Shown here piece by piece: positions 17,657 through 27,294 of a stretch of 50,336 bases of DNA. Under the pieces are notes generated by a model, which saw nothing but the letters and a program-made list of their open reading frames with translations, did no database searches and was not told the DNA's origin. How positions within the stretch are numbered: the first letter of the stretch is position 1; every line of letters starts with the position of its first letter. This DNA comes from Planctomycetia bacterium (GTDB lineage Bacteria; Planctomycetota; Planctomycetia; Planctomycetales; Planctomycetaceae), in contig JAPLNX010000526.1 of assembly GCA_026400935.1 (NCBI GenBank), forward strand, positions 1 to 50,336. Reading direction: 5' to 3'. The position numbers were made by a program, and so were the translations under genes.

Positions 17657-18457
17657 CTACAGACCAAGCACATCGACCATCGAATACAAACCCGGTTCTT
17701 GCTTCGCAATGAACTTTGCAGCGGCGAGTGCACCGTAGGCATAACAGTCGCGTGTGTGGCTGCGTACCGTGAGGTCGATCGTTTCGCCCATCAAACCGAA
17801 GACAATCGTGTGCTCACCGACGTTGTCGCCGGTCCGGAGCGCGTGATAGCCGATCTCGTTCTGAGGCCGCAGGCCGGGACGACCACTGCGTCCGTGAATG
17901 TGATTTGTCTGTCCCATCTCTTCGGCAACGATTTTGCCGAAGTGCAATGCTGTGCCGCTTGGGGCATCCTCTTTGAAACGGTGATGCCGCTCGATTACTT
18001 CAACATCGACGCCGTCTGGGTTCGCGTTCAACACGCGAGCCGCTTCCCGCACGAGCTTCATCATCAAGTTTACTGCGACGCTCATGCTGGGGGACCAGAC
18101 GATCGGAATGTGAGCCGCCGCCGCAGTGACTGCTTCTCGTTGAGCCTCGCTCAGTCCAGTCGTTGCCACGACCAGCGGAATTTTGGCAGCAACGCACTTG
18201 GGAAGCAGTAGCTCGGTCGCATCAGGAACTGAGAAGTCGATGATCACATCAACAGCCGAAGCGAGTTCGGCCGTGATTTTGACTCCCGTTTTTCCGCAGC
18301 CTGCGACTTCGCCGGCGTCTTCACCGAGTCGAGAGCACTTCGCGGAATCGAGAGCTCCGGCCAATTGCAGTTCGGAATCACTGTGCGTGCAGAAAACCAA
18401 TCGCTGTCCCATGCGACCGGCTGCGCCGTGAATGGCGACTTGAATGGGTTGACTCAT
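17657..18457 (-). CDS. dapB: 4-hydroxy-tetrahydrodipicolinate reductase
   Basis: 266-residue cytoplasmic enzyme of the lysine and diaminopimelate pathway; it reduces the DapA product using NAD(P)H. The N-terminal Rossmann fold shows GAAGRMG (11-17). The catalytic and substrate-binding segment is ERHHRFKEDAPSGTA (156-170) with the His pair 158-159 and Lys162. The stretch VVATTGLSEAQ (96-106) is also typical. Length is normal for the family. It stands apart from other lysine genes. Presence of DapB fits a peptidoglycan- or lysine-making cell. Confidence 0.96.
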   Translation of the reverse strand: MSQPIQVAIHGAAGRMGQRLVFCTHSDSELQLAGALDSAKCSRLGEDAGEVAGCGKTGVKITAELASAVDVIIDFSVPDATELLLPKCVAAKIPLVVATTGLSEAQREAVTAAAAHIPIVWSPSMSVAVNLMMKLVREAARVLNANPDGVDVEVIERHHRFKEDAPSGTALHFGKIVAEEMGQTNHIHGRSGRPGLRPQNEIGYHALRTGDNVGEHTIVFGLMGETIDLTVRSHTRDCYAYGALAAAKFIAKQEPGLYSMVDVLGL

Positions 18458-18971
18458 GGATGACGTCTTTCGAAGGGAAGTAGGAGCAGGGAAAGGGTCG
18501 TGCGTTCAAAATTTAAGAATTCATTGGGTTACGGCATTTGCTCAAACAATCCGTGTTCCGCCAATTTTGAATTTTGAACGCTCGACCCCTCACGTGACGG
18601 AGCGTAGCCGTGCGCCGGAACGCTCGAAAGGGTTCGCGTGACGTGATGTCGCTTGCGACGGTCGTGACGACTGTGTCGATGCGGTAACGGCTTCTTTGGT
18701 TGTGATTGCTGGGAATGACTCGTTGTGCGGTCATGCGGATCATTCCGGTGCTACGGAGTATTTCAGTGGTTCTCAGCTTTCGTCCGCAGAGCACTGGTCC
18801 AATTCGCGCGGATGATCGTGTTAGACGTCCTGAGTTGACGATCCTTGGCAGGCGGTCTCGTGATTGAAGGGCCGGTGCGCCTCGGCGGAATTCGCCGCTG
18901 TTTGATTCGCTTCAGCGCCAACTTTGATCACCCAATCGCACTCGCCACACCGTGCCCCAGGAGTTCGGTCC
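18458..18971. other. Divergent intergenic region with an inverted repeat
   Basis: No gene was recognised. A 19-base arm at 18495-18513 (GGGTCGTGCGTTCAAAATT) is repeated in inverse with one mismatch at 18570-18588, enclosing 56 bases. The rest must hold promoters for dapB (leftward) and the giant surface protein (rightward), but no strong consensus was seen. An AGGAG ribosome site precedes the ATG at 18972. Confidence 0.6.
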
Positions 18972-21900
18972 ATGAAGTTCTCGACGAAAAAAAAACGACG
19001 ACGTTTTGCTCGTCGTCCGTGGCAGATGGTTTTGGAACTTCTGGAAGACCGCACGCTACTCGCCGCTCCGGTGATTATTCCGATCGCGGATCAATACATG
19101 ACGGTCAACACTGGATTTGTACTGCCGGTCTCGGCAGTAGATACCGATGACGTCCCCGCCGGAACTGATCCCGTCAATCTTTCGGCGCGACTTTCGGACG
19201 GCGGCCTGTTGCCTGGGTGGCTGACATTTTCTGCAGGCTTTGGTACCGGAACAGGAACTTTTACTAGTACCGGCACGGTTGGCTCAATTGACGTTATTGT
19301 GACCGCGACCGATTCGACCGGTGCGACGGACACGGACACGTTCACGATTGTTGCCACACCAGCAGCGGGAACATTGACCGCCACTTCTCCGCTCGCCAAC
19401 CAAACGGCGGGAGTTCACACGCCGTTTTCATTATCAGCACTCGGCGTGTTTACCGATTCAACGGGCGATACCATCACGCTCTCAGCGACTAAAGCTGATG
19501 GGACCGCATTGCCGTCGTGGCTCACGTTTACCCCGGCAACAGGAGAGTTCTCTGGCACGCCGCTTGATGGCGACGTCGGCTCAGTCGATGTCAAGCTCAC
19601 GGCGACAACACTGAGCGATCAAGCAGCGGCAATTGACCTGTTTTCGATCATCGTGCCATTGAACCACACGCCGCAGTTCACCAAAGGGGCGGACGTGACT
19701 GTGTTGGAAGATGCCGGCAGTCAGTCGGTCGCCGGTTGGGGGAGTAACATCAGCGGTGGCCCCAACGAGGCGACTCAGACCGTAAATTTCACCGTCACGA
19801 CCAACAACGACGCGCTCTTTAGCGTGCTGCCGGCTGTCTCCGCGAATGGCACCTTGACCTTCACGCCTGCTACCAATGCGAATGGCACGATCGTCGTCAC
19901 AGTCACTGCGGTTGACGACGGTGGTGTGTTGAACGGCGGGATCAACACGAGTGCTTCGCAGTCGTTCAACATCATCATCACGGCGGTCAACGATGCTCCG
20001 AGTCTCACGATTGTCGGCAATCCGGCCACCTTCGTTGAAGAGGCGGCTCTGCAAACGATTCCCGGTTTCGTAACGAGTGTCAGCACAGGCCCGGCGGATG
20101 AAGTCAGCCAAGTCATCACGAACTACTCCATCAGCCAAATCGCTAGCACTGGTGGCTTGATGTTTTCGAGTGCCCCTACCATCAACCCGGTGACCGGCAC
20201 GCTGACCTATCAACCGGCAGCGAACTCCAGTGGAACGGCAACCTTCAGCGTCATCGTTTCTGATGATGGGGGAACTGCCAACAACGGCGTTGATACGAGT
20301 TCGTCAAAGACCTTTGTCATCACCGTCACGGCGGTCAACGATGCTCCGACCTTCGTGTTGAACGGCAACCCTGCGGCCTCCGCAGAAGACGCGGGCGTGC
20401 AAATCGTCAACGCCTTTGCCACAGACATCAGTGCTGGCGCGCCCAACGAATCGGGACAGACTCTGACGTTTACGTTGACCTCCTTGGTAACAACCGGCGG
20501 TCTGACCTTTTTTGTGACGCCGACCATTGACCCAGTCACTGGCAATCTTGCGTACCAAGCCGATCCGGATTCCAGCGGCACCGCGACTTTCAGCGTGGTC
20601 CTGTCGGACAACGGCGGCGGTGCTGACACGTCCGCTGCGCAGTATTTCACGATCACCGTCAACGAAGTGAATGACGCGCCGATATTCACGATCGCCGGTA
20701 ATCCGGCGACAGTTCTTGAAGATGCCGGCTTGCAGACGGTTCCGAACTTCGTCACCAGCGTCAGCGTCGGGCCGACCGATGAAGCATCACAGTCCGTGGC
20801 TTATTACACAATCACTCAAGTCGCCACAACTGGCGGGCTGACGTTCCTCGCCGCACCAAGCGTCAATCCCGTCACGGGAACGTTGACCTATCAATCGGAC
20901 CCCAACGCCAACGGAACAGCAACGTTTAGCATCTCCGTTACGGACAACGGAGGAACGGCCAACGGTGGAATTGATACCAGTTCGACGCAGACCTTCATCA
21001 TCTCTGTGACGGCGGTCAATGATGTCCCCAGCTTTCTGATTGCCAGTAATCCCCCGATAACACTGGAAGATGCGGGACTACAGATCGTTCCCGGATTCGC
21101 GGCGAACGTCAGTGCCGGTGCGCCGAACGAATCAGGGCAAATCCTCACGTTTAATCTGACCACTATCACGATTACAGGCGGTCTCACTTTCATTGCAGCA
21201 CCTACGATCGATCCGGTGACCGGCAGTCTGACTTATCAGGCAGACCAGAACTCCAACGGCACAATCAGCTACAGCGTGACGTTGTCGGACAACGGCGGAG
21301 GTACGAACACGTCCGCCGCGCAGTTCTTCATGATCAACGTCTTGCCGGTCAACGATGTGCCAACGTTCGTGTTGGCTGGCAATCCACCCACAGTTTCAGA
21401 AGACGCAGGGGCGCAGTCGATTGCCTTGTTCGGAACGAGCTTCAGTGCCGGGCCAGCGAATGAGTCGAGCCAAACGCTGACGCTCCTCATGAGCCAAACG
21501 AGCAGCACGGGCGGTCTGACGTTTTTATCGGCTCCTCGCATTGATCTGACTACCGGGACGTTGACCTATCAAGCCGCCGCCGATGCCAACGGGTCAGCCA
21601 CCTACAGCGTCAGCTTGATGGACAACGGAGGTACCACCAACGGAGGTAGCGATACCAGCGCGACACAGACCTTTACGGTCACAATTACTGCCGTGAACGA
21701 CGTCCCCAAGTTCACCATCACCGCCAATCCTCCAACTGTGATCGAGGATGCAGGCGCCCAATCGGTCGTCAACTTTGCCACAAACATTAGCGCTGGTCCG
21801 GCCAATGAGTCCACTCAAGTGCTGACATTCCTCGTCACGCAAACCGCCAGCACCGGCGGACTGACGTTCGTAACAGCACCGAGCATTGATCCGCTGACTG

Positions 21901-23219
21901 GCACGTTGACCTACAAGACAACCGCTGACCTGAGCGGTACGGCAACATTCAGCGTCGTCCTGAAAGACGATGGCGGCATCGCCAACGGCGGCGACGACAC
22001 AACTGACCCTCAGACATTTACCATCACGGTCCTCAGCGTTAATGACGCACCCTCATTTGCGAAAGGCCCCAACTGGGCGGACCTGCTCGTGGGGGTCAAC
22101 GACGGCCCTTATACGATCGCGAGTTGGGTCACAGGCATGAGTCCCGGTCCGGCAGATGAATCGAGCCAAGCTCTGGACTTCATCATCACGACGAACAACC
22201 CCGGCTTGTTCAGCGTTCTGCCCACAATTGACGTGACGACTGGCACGTTGAGATTCACACCGCTGGATGGTTTCGGCGGCACCGCCACGATCTCCGTCCA
22301 ATTGCACGACAATGGCGGCACCGCAAACGGCGGAGTGGATACGAGCATGGCTCAGACTTTCACCATTACGTCGGTCGTTAAAGACTTGGTCTATACCTCC
22401 GCAAAATCCGCTCAATTGGTAACGAAGGTCGTCAACGGCGAACTGAAAATTAAGATCGGAGGCGTCCCTTATTCGAGCTATCAAACGGCGCACGTAGAAA
22501 CGCTGACGCTCAATGGCGGTTCGAACAACGACGTGATCAACCTCATCGGCTTGTCTCCAACGGTCTATCCCAAGCTAAAAAGCATCGTCATTAACGGCGG
22601 TGCTGGGAAAGACGCGATCACCATGACGGCCAGCTCCACGAACGCCTTCACGACGATGCTCACAGTGACCGTCAACGGCGGAACTGGAAACGACGTCATC
22701 AACTTCGCCGGACTTCCCGGCAGCCTCTTCCCGAACTCGACGAGCTTCATCATCAATGGCGATGCGGGCAACGATGCGATCTACGGCTCGGAATCGGCGG
22801 AAACTATTAGCGGCGGCGATGGCAACGACACCATCAGAGGTGGAGCGGGCAACGACAGCATCAGCGGCGGACTCGGCAACGACATTCTCCAAGGGGGGCT
22901 CGGCAATGATTCCATTGATGGCGGTGCCGGAAACGATTCCATCTCCGGACAAGCGGGCGATGACCTGCTGCTCGGCAGCGATGGCAACGACACGATCCTC
23001 GGTGGCTTGGGTAACGACACGCTCAAAGGGGGCAGCGGCAACGACCTACTCATTGGCGGTGCCGGAATCGACAATATCGACGGTGAGGCAGGCAAAGACA
23101 CCGCACTCGGCGGCAAAGGGAGCACCGCTCGCGGCGGCAACAGTCACAGCGACATCGGCGATCTCATTTCTGCTGAGATCATCAACGAAGCGTTCTCCAA
23201 ACTGTTCGCGTTTGAGTAA
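18972..23219 (+). CDS. Giant surface protein: LEPR-XLL-like leader, cadherin/Ig-like repeats, RTX-type calcium repeats
   Basis: 1415-residue secreted protein. The N-terminus is basic (KKKRRRFARRPWQ) and ends in LELLEDRTLLA, close to the LEPR-XLL motif of planctomycete surface proteins. Two putative Ig/dystroglycan-cadherin-like modules follow (about 35-230; the second runs from ANQTAGVHTPFS to FSGTPLDGDVGSVDVKL). Eight tandem modules of about 110-116 residues occupy about 230-1135, each opening with ND-P-F or similar and containing EDAG, STGGLTF, DP-TGTLTYQ and SDNGG. From about 1258 to 1395 there are nonapeptides of the type GGxGNDxI or GGxGNDxL, which form calcium-binding beta-rolls. The start at 18972 has AGGAG 8 bases upstream. 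Likely roles are adhesion or cell-envelope structure. Export is probably by a type I or other dedicated route, not visible here. Confidence 0.92.
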   Translation: MKFSTKKKRRRFARRPWQMVLELLEDRTLLAAPVIIPIADQYMTVNTGFVLPVSAVDTDDVPAGTDPVNLSARLSDGGLLPGWLTFSAGFGTGTGTFTSTGTVGSIDVIVTATDSTGATDTDTFTIVATPAAGTLTATSPLANQTAGVHTPFSLSALGVFTDSTGDTITLSATKADGTALPSWLTFTPATGEFSGTPLDGDVGSVDVKLTATTLSDQAAAIDLFSIIVPLNHTPQFTKGADVTVLEDAGSQSVAGWGSNISGGPNEATQTVNFTVTTNNDALFSVLPAVSANGTLTFTPATNANGTIVVTVTAVDDGGVLNGGINTSASQSFNIIITAVNDAPSLTIVGNPATFVEEAALQTIPGFVTSVSTGPADEVSQVITNYSISQIASTGGLMFSSAPTINPVTGTLTYQPAANSSGTATFSVIVSDDGGTANNGVDTSSSKTFVITVTAVNDAPTFVLNGNPAASAEDAGVQIVNAFATDISAGAPNESGQTLTFTLTSLVTTGGLTFFVTPTIDPVTGNLAYQADPDSSGTATFSVVLSDNGGGADTSAAQYFTITVNEVNDAPIFTIAGNPATVLEDAGLQTVPNFVTSVSVGPTDEASQSVAYYTITQVATTGGLTFLAAPSVNPVTGTLTYQSDPNANGTATFSISVTDNGGTANGGIDTSSTQTFIISVTAVNDVPSFLIASNPPITLEDAGLQIVPGFAANVSAGAPNESGQILTFNLTTITITGGLTFIAAPTIDPVTGSLTYQADQNSNGTISYSVTLSDNGGGTNTSAAQFFMINVLPVNDVPTFVLAGNPPTVSEDAGAQSIALFGTSFSAGPANESSQTLTLLMSQTSSTGGLTFLSAPRIDLTTGTLTYQAAADANGSATYSVSLMDNGGTTNGGSDTSATQTFTVTITAVNDVPKFTITANPPTVIEDAGAQSVVNFATNISAGPANESTQVLTFLVTQTASTGGLTFVTAPSIDPLTGTLTYKTTADLSGTATFSVVLKDDGGIANGGDDTTDPQTFTITVLSVNDAPSFAKGPNWADLLVGVNDGPYTIASWVTGMSPGPADESSQALDFIITTNNPGLFSVLPTIDVTTGTLRFTPLDGFGGTATISVQLHDNGGTANGGVDTSMAQTFTITSVVKDLVYTSAKSAQLVTKVVNGELKIKIGGVPYSSYQTAHVETLTLNGGSNNDVINLIGLSPTVYPKLKSIVINGGAGKDAITMTASSTNAFTTMLTVTVNGGTGNDVINFAGLPGSLFPNSTSFIINGDAGNDAIYGSESAETISGGDGNDTIRGGAGNDSISGGLGNDILQGGLGNDSIDGGAGNDSISGQAGDDLLLGSDGNDTILGGLGNDTLKGGSGNDLLIGGAGIDNIDGEAGKDTALGGKGSTARGGNSHSDIGDLISAEIINEAFSKLFAFE

Positions 23220-23689
23220 CCAGCGAACGTGGCAGTGCCACTGAAACGTAGGTAAGTCGATTTCGCAACTCAGCCTATGAACCAAGGTCATGTCGTTTGT
23301 GCGTTGTCGTGGTTCTGCAGGCCACCACAACAAATCATGTAAACCGTCAAACGAGCCTGCTGGCAGACCTTCGCACGTGCGACAATCTACAGTCTTCGTA
23401 ACCGGCCAGATCAACGCACCGGTGGGGTAATTCCTTCCGAGTGATCTTCAAACGCCAAACGAACTCAGCACAGCGGCGATGCCAGTCTTTCGGCGTTCGG
23501 CGAAACTTGCCGCACATTTTCGCAGTGACCAAGCGAACGGCGGCAAGCCAAGAAACTGGACTTGACGATGAACTTCGCGAGTTGAGAACCCGGTATCGTA
23601 CTTGTATCATCCCATCGTGTCGGTCTTGCTACGGCAGCCGACTTTGCCGGGAATGTAGGGCGAACCATTCATCGTCAAGGTCTTCCAGA
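23220..23689. other. Intergenic stretch, nothing recognised
   Basis: After the surface protein stop there is a small hairpin (GTGGCAGTGCCAC). The remainder contains only short frames with no recognisable product. An upstream frame open from 23441 in register with the next gene is not supported by a ribosome site and is cysteine- and arginine-rich, as in noncoding DNA. Confidence 0.5.
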
Positions 23690-23890
23690 ATGAACGAAAC
23701 GATTACTCTCGATCTGACTAAAGAAAACAAAGAAATCATCATGAAGGGTCTGCGTTTTGTCCGCAGCCAAATCATGCTGGATATCAACGATCAGCCGACA
23801 GCAGCTTCCGAAGAAGAGCGTCGTGCGAAGTTGCAACAAGTGACCGAACTGACTGAACACCTCAGCCGCAAACCGGTCATGGCTCATTAG
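23690..23890 (+). CDS. Small hypothetical protein
   Basis: 66-residue soluble protein (MNETITLDLTKENKEIIMKG onward) with a predicted helical, charged character and no membrane segment or cysteine. The ATG at 23690 has AAGG 9 bases upstream. It ends four bases before the OleA-type gene, so the two are almost certainly co-transcribed and perhaps functionally linked. No family was recognised. Confidence 0.7.
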   Translation: MNETITLDLTKENKEIIMKGLRFVRSQIMLDINDQPTAASEEERRAKLQQVTELTEHLSRKPVMAH

Positions 23891-23894
23891 GCAA

Positions 23895-25052
23895 ATGTCA
23901 CAGCAACAGAACAACAAACACAGAAGCCCGGCTTTTCAGGAAGTCGGGCTTCAAACGTTGGTAGACCGCCTCATGCGTTTTGAGCACGTTTGCATTGAAG
24001 CATTGGCTTACGAATTGCCCCCGCATGTCGTGACGTCGGATGACATTGAACAACAACTCGCACCGGTCTATGAACGACTCGGGCTGCCGCATGGCCGACT
24101 GGAATTGATGACTGGCATTCGGGAGCGGCGGTTCTTTGATCGCGGCATCAAGCCCAGTCAGATTAGTACAATTACCGCAAACAAAGCACTGGCCGCTTCC
24201 CGCTTGAAGGTCGATGACATCGGGTTGCTCGTTCACGGATCGGTCTGTCGCGATCAGCTCGAACCAGCGACGGCGAGCAGCGTTCATTACGGTGTCGGAC
24301 TGCCTCGCTCGGCAGCGATTTTGGATGTGAGTAATGCGTGCCTCGGTTTGCTAAACGGTTTGCTCGTGCTGGCCAACATGATTGAATTGGGGCAAGTCCG
24401 CGCGGGGATCGTTGTCGGAACCGAAGACGGACGTGACTTGGTGGAAGGGACGATTGATTCGCTGCTGAAAACTCCGAACATCACGCGGCAGAGCATCAAG
24501 CTCGATTTTGCATCGCTCACAATCGGAGCTGGTTCGGCGGCGTTCGTGCTTTGTCATCGAGATCTCAGTCGCACAGGAAATCGATTGCTGGGCGGCGTTT
24601 GTTTGACGGACACGAGTCATCACGGGCTGTGCGCCGGAGGTGTCGAAGTTCAAAACAACGACGGACGACCGCGCATGCAGACTGATTCGGAAGCGCTACT
24701 GCACGCGGGAATCGAACTCGCCGGAGCAACCTGGGACCGCTTTCAAACGGAACTCTCGTGGCAACCGTCCGACATCGACAAGGTCTTCACGCATCAAGTT
24801 GGCAAGGCACATCGCAAGCTGCTGTTCGATCGAGTCGGACTATCGCCGACAATCGATTTTCCCACGGTTGAGTTTCTTGGCAACACGGGCGCAGTCGCGT
24901 TGCCGACAGCCGCCGCAATCGGAATTGAACGAGGACACGTCGTCGCTGGCGATCGCGTGGCCATGTTAGGAATCGGGAGCGGGCTGAGTTCAATCATGCT
25001 GGGAATCGAATGGGCGGCAGCGGCGAGTGATAGTTCGCACAAAGAACAGTGA
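23895..25052 (+). CDS. oleA: OleA-type thiolase (3-oxoacyl-ACP synthase III family)
   Basis: 385-residue thiolase-superfamily enzyme. OleA joins two long-chain acyl-CoAs head to head in a Claisen condensation without decarboxylation, the first step to long-chain olefins. The active-site residues are in place: Cys149 in SNACLG, His300 in THQVG and Asn330 in GNTG. Glu123 in RDQLEPAT matches the OleA-specific glutamate contributed across the dimer. The end MLGIGSGLSSIMLGIEW is also OleA-like. About 28 N-terminal residues extend beyond the usual start, so an internal start is possible. The partners OleB, OleC and OleD are not next to it, so a plain FabH-like ketosynthase role cannot be excluded. 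Confidence 0.85.
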   Translation: MSQQQNNKHRSPAFQEVGLQTLVDRLMRFEHVCIEALAYELPPHVVTSDDIEQQLAPVYERLGLPHGRLELMTGIRERRFFDRGIKPSQISTITANKALAASRLKVDDIGLLVHGSVCRDQLEPATASSVHYGVGLPRSAAILDVSNACLGLLNGLLVLANMIELGQVRAGIVVGTEDGRDLVEGTIDSLLKTPNITRQSIKLDFASLTIGAGSAAFVLCHRDLSRTGNRLLGGVCLTDTSHHGLCAGGVEVQNNDGRPRMQTDSEALLHAGIELAGATWDRFQTELSWQPSDIDKVFTHQVGKAHRKLLFDRVGLSPTIDFPTVEFLGNTGAVALPTAAAIGIERGHVVAGDRVAMLGIGSGLSSIMLGIEWAAAASDSSHKEQ

Positions 25053-25056
25053 CACA

Positions 25057-25078
25057 AACCCCCACTGAGCTTGTCTCA
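25057..25078. repeat. Partial family A repeat after the OleA-type gene
   Basis: The stretch around CCCCACTGAGCTTGTCTCA matches only the left terminal hairpin of family A. The inner arm and the right half are missing. It begins 5 bases past the stop at 25052. Confidence 0.5.
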
Positions 25079-25258
25079 ATTCTGTTCGGTCCGGTGTTTG
25101 CCTTGTGTTGGCGAAAAAATTTCGCGAGTCCTTTTGAAGGATTGGGAGTGCGTCTGATGCTTGCTGCGGTTGTTAGACCGCTAGGAGCCTGTCTTGATAA
25201 TTGAGGCAGGTGAGTTTTTATTGCCGTTTCACCGAGACCGTCACGTCGTCGTTCGGGG

Positions 25259-26430
25259 ATGAGGGCCGATTACGCCGGAGCGGTCGGATTGGTTGCGATG
25301 GCGGCTTGGAACCGAACGCTCTGGGCGGCGGATGACAGTCGGCTATTCGTACATTCTAAAGCCCCGATGAATGCCGAACCGTTGTTGCCGAACCTTGTGA
25401 AGTCGTGGGTCACGCCGATCGAATCGTTCTTCATTCGCAGTCATGGCAACACGCCGATGCTCGACGCCGGCTCATTCCGGCTAACGGTCGAGGGAACGAT
25501 TGAGAAACCGCTGACGCTGTCGCTCGCAGAGCTGAATCAACTTTCGCAGATCGAGCTTTCAGCCACGCTGACCTGTGCAGGCAATCGCCGATCAGAACAC
25601 AGCCGCATCAAGATGCTCAAAGGGGTGCAGTGGCGTGAAGGTGCGATCGGGAACGCGAAATGGCGCGGCGTTCGACTGTCTGACATACTTAAGCGAGCCG
25701 GTCTGCGAGACGCCGCGAAACACGTTTGGTTCGAGGGGCTGGATGCCGTCGAAGATGGCGGCAAGACGTTTGCATTCGGTGGCTCGATCCCGTTGGAAAA
25801 AGCGTTGTTCGACCGCGATGCCGCACCGGGAGCCATGCTCGCCACGATGATGAACGACAAGCCGCTCACCGCCGATCATGGTTTCCCGCTCCGGTCGATC
25901 GTCCCTGGTTACATCGGTGCTCGCAGCATGAAGTGGCTCAGCAAGATCGTCGTCAGCGACCGACCATCACCGAACCATTTCGTCGCGGACGTTTACAAAT
26001 TGGTCGATGAGGGAAGCCTGCTGGAAGTCGCTGAGAACGCGCCGATCTATCGCATGCCGTTGAACTCGGCGATCTGCACGGTGGCGGCCAAGTCCGAACG
26101 CATCGAAGTCACGGGCTATGCGTTGCCGCCCGGAGTGCCGGGTGTGTAGATGTGCAAAGTCGAAGTCTCGGCTGACGACGGCCAGTCGTGGACCGAGGCC
26201 AAGCTCACATCACCCGCCGCTGAGTTTTGCTGGCAACTCTGGTCTGCCGACATCTCGCTCAAATCCACAACGCGCGATGGTCTGCCGACATCTCGCTCAA
26301 ATCCACAACGCGCGAACTGATCGTCCGAGCCACCGACTCACGCGGCGAAACGCAACCGCAGATGCCTCGTTGGAATGCCGAAGGCTACCTCTTCAACGGC
26401 TGGCATCGCGTGCCAGTGAAGGCGTCGTGA
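25259..26430 (+). pseudogene. Sulfite-oxidase-family molybdopterin enzyme, disrupted
   Basis: Remnant of a molybdopterin-dependent oxidoreductase of the sulfite oxidase/YedY class. The molybdopterin domain is intact, with SFFIRSHGN, the cofactor-cysteine segment ATLTCAGNRRSEHS, and GFPLRSIVPGYIGARSMKWL. The C-terminal dimerisation domain is broken twice. An in-frame TAG at 26147 comes just before MCKVEVSADDGQSW, which is plainly the continuation. A 38-bp tandem duplication at 26240-26315 then shifts the frame, after which the domain resumes (ELIVRATDSRGETQP) to a stop at 26430. The N-terminus is also odd: the twin-arginine-like RRRSG lies upstream of the first ATG, with no start codon before it. 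The protein would normally be exported by Tat. The stop at 26149 leaves a 296-codon open part that might still be made. Confidence 0.85.
26240..26315. repeat. Exact 38-bp tandem duplication
   Basis: The 38-base unit beginning TGGTCTGCCGACATCTCGCT occurs twice head to tail without any difference. Because 38 is not a multiple of three, the second copy shifts the reading frame of the sulfite-oxidase-like gene. Perfect identity suggests a recent event or an assembly artefact. Confidence 0.95.
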
Positions 26431-26472
26431 CCGAGTGCCACGCCTATGTGAACCGAGCACTCTTTTGAGTAG

Positions 26473-27294
26473 TCACGGAGTCGGATTTGGAAAGAACAGT
26501 GGCTGTCCGTAGCGGTCGATTCCAAATTTCGCAATTGCTATTTGGGTGGTCGGCGACAACAGGAAACCGGCGAAGAGCTTGGCGGCGGCTTGGTTAATAT
26601 GCGCGTGCTTCGCGGTGCTGACGACGATCACGGCATACGGATTTCGCAGCAATGAATCACCCTCGCTCAGAATGACCAAGTCCAGTTGTTTGCTTTGTGC
26701 CAAGAATGTTCCACGATCTGACAACGTGTAGGCATTTTTCTCGTTGGCGATTCGCAATGTGGCGGCCATGCCTGATCCGGCTCGGAGATACCAACCTCTG
26801 TGCGGAGACGTCTCGGCAGCTTTCCAGATCGAGAGTTCTTTGGCGTGAGTGCCGGATTCATCGCCGCGCGAAACAAACTTCGATTCCGTCACAGCGATTC
26901 GGCGAAAAGCTTCGATAGCCGAATCCGCGCCTTGAATGGCGGCGGGATCGGATGCAGGTCCGACGATGACGAAGTCGTTGTGCATGACCGGCTGTCGTGA
27001 GTCGCCGTGACCATCGGCCATGAATTCCTCCTCGGCTTTCGGCGAGTGAGTCAGCAAGACATCCGCATCGCCACGCCGTCCGAGTTCCAAGGCTTGTCCG
27101 CTGCCGACCGCAACGACTTTGACTGCGACGCCGGACTCGCGTTCAAACATTGGCAACAGCACGTCGAGCAAACCACTGTCGCGAGTGCTCGTCGTGGTTG
27201 CCAGAGTGATTGCGCCGGGCGGCTTGGCCGGTTGCGAACAGCCAATCGACAACAAAGCGACCACAAAAGCCAATCGGTGAAATAACGAAGTCAT
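26473..27294 (-). CDS. tupA: Tungstate ABC transporter substrate-binding lipoprotein
   Basis: 273-residue periplasmic binding protein for tungstate (possibly molybdate). The N-terminus is a lipoprotein signal with lipobox LLSIGC (Cys near residue 19), so the protein should be membrane-tethered. TupA hallmarks are LATTTSTRDSGLLDVLLP (about 30-47), VGSGQALELGRRGDADVLLT, VSRGDESGTHAKE and NAYTLSDRGTFL. Its start overlaps the tupC stop by one base. It is the last gene of the tupB-tupC-tupA operon and ends 43 bases before the end of the broken sulfite-oxidase-family gene, which is convergent. Confidence 0.94.
   Translation of the reverse strand: MTSLFHRLAFVVALLSIGCSQPAKPPGAITLATTTSTRDSGLLDVLLPMFERESGVAVKVVAVGSGQALELGRRGDADVLLTHSPKAEEEFMADGHGDSRQPVMHNDFVIVGPASDPAAIQGADSAIEAFRRIAVTESKFVSRGDESGTHAKELSIWKAAETSPHRGWYLRAGSGMAATLRIANEKNAYTLSDRGTFLAQSKQLDLVILSEGDSLLRNPYAVIVVSTAKHAHINQAAAKLFAGFLLSPTTQIAIAKFGIDRYGQPLFFPNPTP

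Noticed and set aside
22575-23140. Open frames on both strands over the RTX repeat region
   Set aside because: Low-complexity shadows of the GGxGND repeats in the real frame.
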